Under the pieces are notes generated by a model. That model had not been told where the DNA came from. It saw only the letters and a program-made list of their open reading frames with translations, and ran no database searches. A DNA stretch of 11,564 nt from assembly GCA_025455085.1 (NCBI GenBank), contig JALONF010000037.1, positions 1 through 11,564 on the forward strand, read 5' to 3'. The position numbers and the translations under genes were made by a program. Positions within the stretch are counted from its first letter, which is position 1; each line of letters starts with the position of its first letter. Positions 7,374-11,564 of this stretch are shown piece by piece. This DNA comes from Ignavibacteriaceae bacterium (GTDB lineage: Bacteria; Bacteroidota; Ignavibacteria; Ignavibacteriales; Ignavibacteriaceae).

Positions 7374-10336
7374 TTCTGGTTTATCTATTCTCAATTTCAG
7401 TAATTGCACAATCGCCGCACGGCGATAATTTCAGTTACGACTGCGAACTCTGCCACGATCCTGTAAGCTGGAATATTGATATTCAAAAAGTTCAGTTCGA
7501 TCACGGCATCACAAAATTTAAATTAGCTGGCCAGCATAAAGCAGCAGACTGCAGAAGCTGTCACGTCTCGCTTGAATTTTCAAATGTTAATTCTGATTGC
7601 ATCTCTTGTCATACCGATTTGCACCAGGGAACAGTTGGTGGTGATTGTTCTAAATGTCATACACCTAAAACCTGGATGGTTGAAGACATAAACGGTCTCC
7701 ATCAGAAAGAAAGATTTCCGTTAGTCGGAAATCATTTAACTGCAGATTGCCAGTCGTGTCACACTCGTTACGTTGATCTTTATTTTGAACCTCTGAATAC
7801 AGATTGCTACTCCTGTCACGCAAATGATTTCGCGATCGCACATAGCGAGAACGAATCAAAGAATTGTGAGAATTGCCACGATATTTCTGCTTCCATCTGG
7901 AATGTGCTGAATATTAATCATGAATTTTTCCCATTAGCTGGAGGTCATGAAATTTCTTGTGTTCAGTGCCATGGACAAGGAGGAAATTATTCGGGATTAT
8001 CAACCGAGTGCGTAAGCTGTCATCTCGATACTTACAATGCTACTACAAATCCGAATCATATTTCTGCAGGCTTTCCAACAAATTGCATCCAGTGTCACAC
8101 CATTTATGGATGGTCGCCAGCATCTTTTGATCATGATGGTCTTTACTTTCCTATTTACACAGGAGAGCATGCTGGTGAGTGGAACGTCTGTGCAGATTGT
8201 CACGAAGTTCCTAACAGCTTTTCAGTCTTTACTTGTATCAGTTGTCACGAGCACAATCAGCAGGAAATGAATGACAAACACCAGGGAGTGCAGGGATATA
8301 TTTATGCAAGTAATGCTTGCCTTTCATGTCATCCCGATGGAAAAAAAGGAAATGCTTTCAATCATCTTAATTCTAATTTTCCATTAACCGGTGCGCACCT
8401 TATTGTAAATTGCCAGGATTGCCACACTACCGGTTATCAGGGAACTCCAAGCGAATGTGTTGCCTGTCATCAAATTCACTTCAACAATTCGACCAACCCA
8501 AATCATACACAGCTTGGATTATCAACAGATTGCATTAGCTGTCACACAACAAACCCAGATTGGCAGCCAGCATTGTTCCCTGTTCACAACCAATATTATG
8601 AATTAATTGGAAAGCATCTGGAAAATGCGAATGATTGCAATAGTTGTCACAATGGTAACTATACTTCTACTCCAAATCTTTGTTATGATTGTCATGCTGA
8701 TGCTTATAATAATTCACAAAATCCCAATCATCTCGCTGCAGGATTTCCGATCACCTGTGAAGATTGTCACACACCAATCGGGTGGTCTCCAGCAACCTTC
8801 GATCATGATGGACAATATTTCCCAATTTACTCAGGAGAGCATGCAGGAGAATGGAATTTATGTTCAGATTGCCACGAAGTACAGAATAACTTTGCTGTTT
8901 TTACATGCATAAGCTGCCACGAGCATAATCAGCAGGAAATGGATGATAAGCATCAAGGAGTTCAGGGATATATTTATGAAAGCAACGCTTGTCTCTCCTG
9001 TCATCCCGATGGAAGTAAAGGAAATGCTTTCAATCATATTAATTCCAATTTTCCGTTGACAGGTGCACATACTACTCTCGACTGCCTGCAATGTCATCAA
9101 AATGGATATTCGGGAACACCTACTGAATGTGTTGCTTGCCATCTGGATCATTTTAATAATTCAACCAATCCTAATCATACACAGTTAGGGTTATCAACAG
9201 AATGCACGACCTGTCACACAACTGAGCCGGACTGGAAACCCGCGCTGTTTCCTATTCACAATCAATATTTCGAATTACTTGGAAGACATCTGGAAATTGC
9301 AAACGACTGTGCATCCTGTCATAATGGAAATTACACTAACACTTCAAGTCTTTGCTTTGATTGTCATTCAACTGCTTATAACAGTGCACAGAATCCCAAT
9401 CACGTTGCTGCAGGAATACCACATGAGTGCGAACAATGTCATACTTCAACAGCATGGATACCATCAACTTTTAATCATACTTTAGTTGGATTTGAATTAT
9501 TAGGTGCTCACTTGAATATCCAATGCTCAAGTTGTCACGAAGGAACAATACTGGGATTAAATTCAGACTGTATATCCTGTCACGAGGATGATTATAATCT
9601 GGCGCCTAATCATGCTGCTCAGGGTTATCCAACTAATTGTGAGATGTGCCATAATTCCGTAGCCTGGAACCAGGTTACCTTCAATCATAACGCGACTAAC
9701 TTCCCGCTGACCGGCGCACATATTAGTGTGAATTGCCTCGATTGCCACGAAACCGGTTACCAGGGGACTCCGACTGAATGCGTTGCGTGTCATCAGGATG
9801 ATTACAATACCTCATCAAATCCAAGTCATACAGCGCTCTCGCTTCCAACTGATTGTGTACAATGCCATACCACAAATCCTGATTGGCAGCCAGCAACATT
9901 CCCGATCCATAATCAGTTTTACCAGTTGGTAGGAGCTCATGCAGGTATTACAAATTGCGGAGATTGTCATAACGGTAATTACAATAATACTCCGAACACT
10001 TGTATTGGCTGTCATCAGAGTGATTACAATGGAACAACTAATCCACCACATCTGATTCTGAATTTCTCTTTTGATTGTTTAACCTGCCACACTATGGATG
10101 GATGGAACCCGGCTAACTTTAATCACTCGTTCTACCCGATTTCAAGTGCTCATAATAACGTTGATTGCAATGAGTGTCACTCAGAACCAAATTATCAGCC
10201 TCAATGTTTAACCTGCCATTATGATGATTTTCTAGAAGAACATGATCCCGGGGATCCGACAAACTGCTGGGATTGCCACAGTACATTTGATTGGGATGAC
10301 TCACCACGAATAGAAATAATACCGAGACACCAATGA
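7349..10336 (+). CDS. Exported 40-haem c-type cytochrome
   Basis: This 995-aa protein starts at an ATG inside the previous gene (25-nt overlap, other frame), with AGAAG seven bases upstream. Residues 1-21 (MRCLPQKIILVYLFSISVIA) act as a Sec signal. There is no lipobox and no T9SS domain. I count 40 CxxCH motifs from CELCH (residue 32) to CWDCH near the end: 13 modules of three haems plus one last haem. Each module has CxxCH, W-x-P-x-x-F-D/N-H, F-P-L-x-G-A-H, CxxCH and CxxCH, and most are followed by a further His (NPNH or DLH). Haems 10-36 fall in three nine-haem super-repeats. The chain is acidic, with only about 15 lysines in 995 residues, in contrast to the basic 20-haem neighbour. No enzymatic domain is visible, so a long electron conduit, capacitor or filament-type role is inferred. 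The stop overlaps the start of the barrel gene (ATGA). Confidence 0.93.
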   Translation: MRCLPQKIILVYLFSISVIAQSPHGDNFSYDCELCHDPVSWNIDIQKVQFDHGITKFKLAGQHKAADCRSCHVSLEFSNVNSDCISCHTDLHQGTVGGDCSKCHTPKTWMVEDINGLHQKERFPLVGNHLTADCQSCHTRYVDLYFEPLNTDCYSCHANDFAIAHSENESKNCENCHDISASIWNVLNINHEFFPLAGGHEISCVQCHGQGGNYSGLSTECVSCHLDTYNATTNPNHISAGFPTNCIQCHTIYGWSPASFDHDGLYFPIYTGEHAGEWNVCADCHEVPNSFSVFTCISCHEHNQQEMNDKHQGVQGYIYASNACLSCHPDGKKGNAFNHLNSNFPLTGAHLIVNCQDCHTTGYQGTPSECVACHQIHFNNSTNPNHTQLGLSTDCISCHTTNPDWQPALFPVHNQYYELIGKHLENANDCNSCHNGNYTSTPNLCYDCHADAYNNSQNPNHLAAGFPITCEDCHTPIGWSPATFDHDGQYFPIYSGEHAGEWNLCSDCHEVQNNFAVFTCISCHEHNQQEMDDKHQGVQGYIYESNACLSCHPDGSKGNAFNHINSNFPLTGAHTTLDCLQCHQNGYSGTPTECVACHLDHFNNSTNPNHTQLGLSTECTTCHTTEPDWKPALFPIHNQYFELLGRHLEIANDCASCHNGNYTNTSSLCFDCHSTAYNSAQNPNHVAAGIPHECEQCHTSTAWIPSTFNHTLVGFELLGAHLNIQCSSCHEGTILGLNSDCISCHEDDYNLAPNHAAQGYPTNCEMCHNSVAWNQVTFNHNATNFPLTGAHISVNCLDCHETGYQGTPTECVACHQDDYNTSSNPSHTALSLPTDCVQCHTTNPDWQPATFPIHNQFYQLVGAHAGITNCGDCHNGNYNNTPNTCIGCHQSDYNGTTNPPHLILNFSFDCLTCHTMDGWNPANFNHSFYPISSAHNNVDCNECHSEPNYQPQCLTCHYDDFLEEHDPGDPTNCWDCHSTFDWDDSPRIEIIPRHQ
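7442..8026 (+). repeat. N-terminal nine-haem block of the 40-haem cytochrome (haems 1-9)
   Basis: This is three diverged three-haem modules of about 195 aa. It has the same module order as the later super-repeats, but linkers vary (FDHGITKFKLAGQH, LHQKERFPLVGNH, INHEFFPLAGGH). It is the most divergent unit, as expected if the later units arose by more recent duplication. Confidence 0.6.
8027..8698 (+). repeat. Nine-haem super-repeat, copy 1 (haems 10-18)
   Basis: The unit is exactly 672 nt (224 aa), starting at DTYNATTNPNH and ending at CYDCHA. It includes the distinctive FPIYTGEHAGEW and CHEHNQQEMNDKHQGVQGYI segments shared with copy 2. Confidence 0.85.
8699..9370 (+). repeat. Nine-haem super-repeat, copy 2 (haems 19-27)
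   Basis: This copy lies exactly 672 nt after copy 1 with no length difference. Over about 93 aligned residues (from WSPA to LTGAH) I count roughly 12 differences from copy 1. The DNA shows many synonymous changes, so the duplication is old and the protein is conserved. Confidence 0.85.
9371..10018 (+). repeat. Nine-haem super-repeat, copy 3 (haems 28-36)
   Basis: The unit is 648 nt (216 aa). The first two modules lack the FPIY..GEHAGEW and HEHNQQEM segments and use plain linkers (FNHTLVGFELLGAH). The later part closely follows copies 1 and 2: FPLTGAH, GYQGTPTECVACH, TTNPDWQPATFPIHNQFY, CHNGNY. Confidence 0.8.
10019..10333 (+). repeat. Partial super-repeat at the C-terminus (haems 37-40)
   Basis: It begins in phase with the other copies (SDYNGTTNPPH). 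It holds one three-haem module and a final CWDCH followed by FDWDDSP, as if truncated at the start of the next module. Confidence 0.7.
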
Positions 10337-11564
10337 GAGTGAAGTATTTAATCCTGGTATCGTTTGTATTTTTTTCTTTTAGCATTTCGGCTTTGGCTCA
10401 GAGTACAAAAATGATTGAAGGCTCAATCAGCTACATTTCATCACAGAATATTTACGTTAAATTTAATAGCACAGATGGGATTGAAGTCGGCGATACACTT
10501 TTTTTGAAAGATAAAAATAATTTAATCCCTGCTGTTAAGATTGATCACAAATCATCAACATCGGTTGCAGGTATATCGATAACATCAAACAAGCTGGAAG
10601 TCAATAATATTCTTTATGCATCCGTTATTTCGGAAGAGGTAGATGCTGAGACCGAGTCATTTAACACAGAAATAGTAGCGCCTGTTATTGTTCCAACTGT
10701 CGTTACTGATGAAGTAGTAACACAAACTTCATTGGAACCACTCCCTACACTCTCGGGAAGAGTTTCAGTTCAGTCCTATTCTAACTTCACAAATAATCAA
10801 GCCAGCTACGATTATCAAAGATGGCGATATACATTTCAATTAAATGCCGGACGAATTGCCAACTCAGGTTTTTCGTATTCACAATATATCAGTTTCGCAT
10901 ACCGAGCTGATGACTGGAACAGAATTTCATCTGATTTCTCCCAAGCAATTAGAGTGTACGACCTGGCGATCAAATATGATTTCAACCAACGAACACTTCT
11001 CTGGCTCGGACGACATATCAATAATAAAATTTCCAACATAGGTTCAATTGATGGATTACAGTTTGAAACTGGTGTTGATGAATGGTCATTTGGTGCTGCA
11101 GTTGGATCAAGACCAGACTTTAATAATATGGGTTTAAATTCCAAGCTGTTTGAATATGGAGCTTACGTTAACAGAGCTGACTTGTTTGCAAATGGAGATA
11201 TGCAGAATACACTTGGCTATTTTGAACAGACGAATGATTTCAATACTGATAGAAGATTTCTATACTTCCAGCACTCCAATTCAGCAATTCAAAATACAAG
11301 AATTTTCCTGTCATCAGAAGTTGATCTGTTCAAGAAAGAAATGGGTGAGAATAAAACTGATTTTTCTTTGACAAGTCTTTATACATCAATCAATATCCGA
11401 CCGAGTGATTTATTTTCTATAATGCTTTCTTATGACGCCAGGAAGAATGTAATCTATTATGAAACATTTAAAACGACTCTTGACAGTATTATTGAAAATG
11501 AAACCAGGCAGGGCTTCAGGGCAAGGTTAACATTAAAGCCAATTAGAAATTTATACTTTGGCGG
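10333..11564 (+). CDS. Probable outer-membrane beta-barrel protein with N-terminal beta domain (3' end outside window)
   Basis: The ATG overlaps the stop of the 40-haem gene (ATGA) and the frame stays open to the window end: 410 codons with no stop. Residues 1-23 (MRVKYLILVSFVFFSFSISA, then LAQ) are a Sec signal. Residues 26-100 form a small beta domain with G-x-I-x-x-I-x-x-x-x-I-Y-V-x-F and G-I-E-V-GDTL-x-L. This pattern resembles the FlgT C-terminal/SH3-like domains; that match is from memory. A Thr/Val/Pro-rich linker covers about 111-140. From about 142 there are alternating amphipathic strands with aromatic edges (RWRYTFQLNAGR, FSYSQYISFAYR, VYDLAIKYDF, TLLWLGRH). These look like barrel strands separated by Asn/Asp-rich loops. 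In an operon with 60 haems, a porin-type sheath or anchor for the cytochromes is the natural guess, by analogy with porin-cytochrome systems, but there is no sequence match to MtrB that I can see. Confidence 0.75.
   Translation, partial: MRVKYLILVSFVFFSFSISALAQSTKMIEGSISYISSQNIYVKFNSTDGIEVGDTLFLKDKNNLIPAVKIDHKSSTSVAGISITSNKLEVNNILYASVISEEVDAETESFNTEIVAPVIVPTVVTDEVVTQTSLEPLPTLSGRVSVQSYSNFTNNQASYDYQRWRYTFQLNAGRIANSGFSYSQYISFAYRADDWNRISSDFSQAIRVYDLAIKYDFNQRTLLWLGRHINNKISNIGSIDGLQFETGVDEWSFGAAVGSRPDFNNMGLNSKLFEYGAYVNRADLFANGDMQNTLGYFEQTNDFNTDRRFLYFQHSNSAIQNTRIFLSSEVDLFKKEMGENKTDFSLTSLYTSINIRPSDLFSIMLSYDARKNVIYYETFKTTLDSIIENETRQGFRARLTLKPIRNLYFG

Noticed and set aside
8027..10018. CRISPR-like or mobile-element repeats
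   Set aside because: The 672-nt periodicity is in frame inside one coding sequence and explained by haem-module duplication. There are no short identical repeats with unique spacers and no terminal inverted repeats.
5775..10336. The cytochromes as T9SS cargo or lipoproteins
   Set aside because: Neither C-terminus has the sorting domain seen in the upstream genes, and neither signal peptide ends in a lipobox cysteine.
7665..10385. Several minus-strand open frames of 64-95 codons across the 40-haem gene
   Set aside because: They are mirror frames of the repetitive Cys/His-rich coding strand. Their translations have no domain signal and they recur at corresponding positions of the repeats.
1..11564. 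tRNA, rRNA, riboswitch or other structured RNA
   Set aside because: Nearly all of the window is coding; the two short non-coding stretches show no cloverleaf, conserved core or strong hairpin by eye.

Overview
The window looks like a chromosomal segment of a low-GC member of the Bacteroidota/Ignavibacteriota (FCB) group. Two secreted beta-propeller proteins end in a type IX secretion sorting domain whose signature (QNYPNPFNPTT, then LKVYDxLGNE and a KMILxK tail) is typical of Ignavibacteria-like bacteria. TTG and GTG starts are frequent. The lineage call is inference from these signatures; there is no rRNA or other phylogenetic marker here.

Positions 1-3764 hold two tandem T9SS cargo genes: a 5'-truncated SBBP-type beta-propeller protein and a 772-aa propeller protein with a Sec signal. 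Positions 3765-4438 contain no intact gene. They hold what reads as a decayed gene (3934-4346) with one in-frame TGA and one single-base frameshift in an A run.

Positions 4439-11564 form one tightly packed plus-strand operon that is still open at the right edge. Its genes are: (1) a membrane-anchored cytoplasmic ferredoxin/FAD/NAD(P) oxidoreductase whose flavin domain looks circularly permuted; (2) a secreted 20-haem c-type cytochrome; (3) a secreted 40-haem c-type cytochrome; (4) an exported protein with a small N-terminal beta domain and an apparent outer-membrane beta-barrel, cut by the window end. The junctions are a 4-nt gap, a 25-nt overlap and a 4-nt ATGA overlap, which points to translational coupling and a shared function.

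Both cytochromes are built from the same three-haem module. The 20-haem protein is 2 + 6x3 haems and the 40-haem protein is 13x3 + 1. In the 40-haem protein three modules make a nine-haem super-repeat of 216-224 aa. Modules carry about three further conserved histidines, enough for bis-His ligation of every haem. The simplest reading is a trans-envelope electron route: reductase at the cytoplasmic membrane, 60 haems in two exported proteins, and a barrel at the outer membrane. This would be an Ignavibacteria-type equivalent of a porin-cytochrome extracellular electron transfer system. The gene order and domain content are seen in the sequence; the electron-conduit role is inferred.
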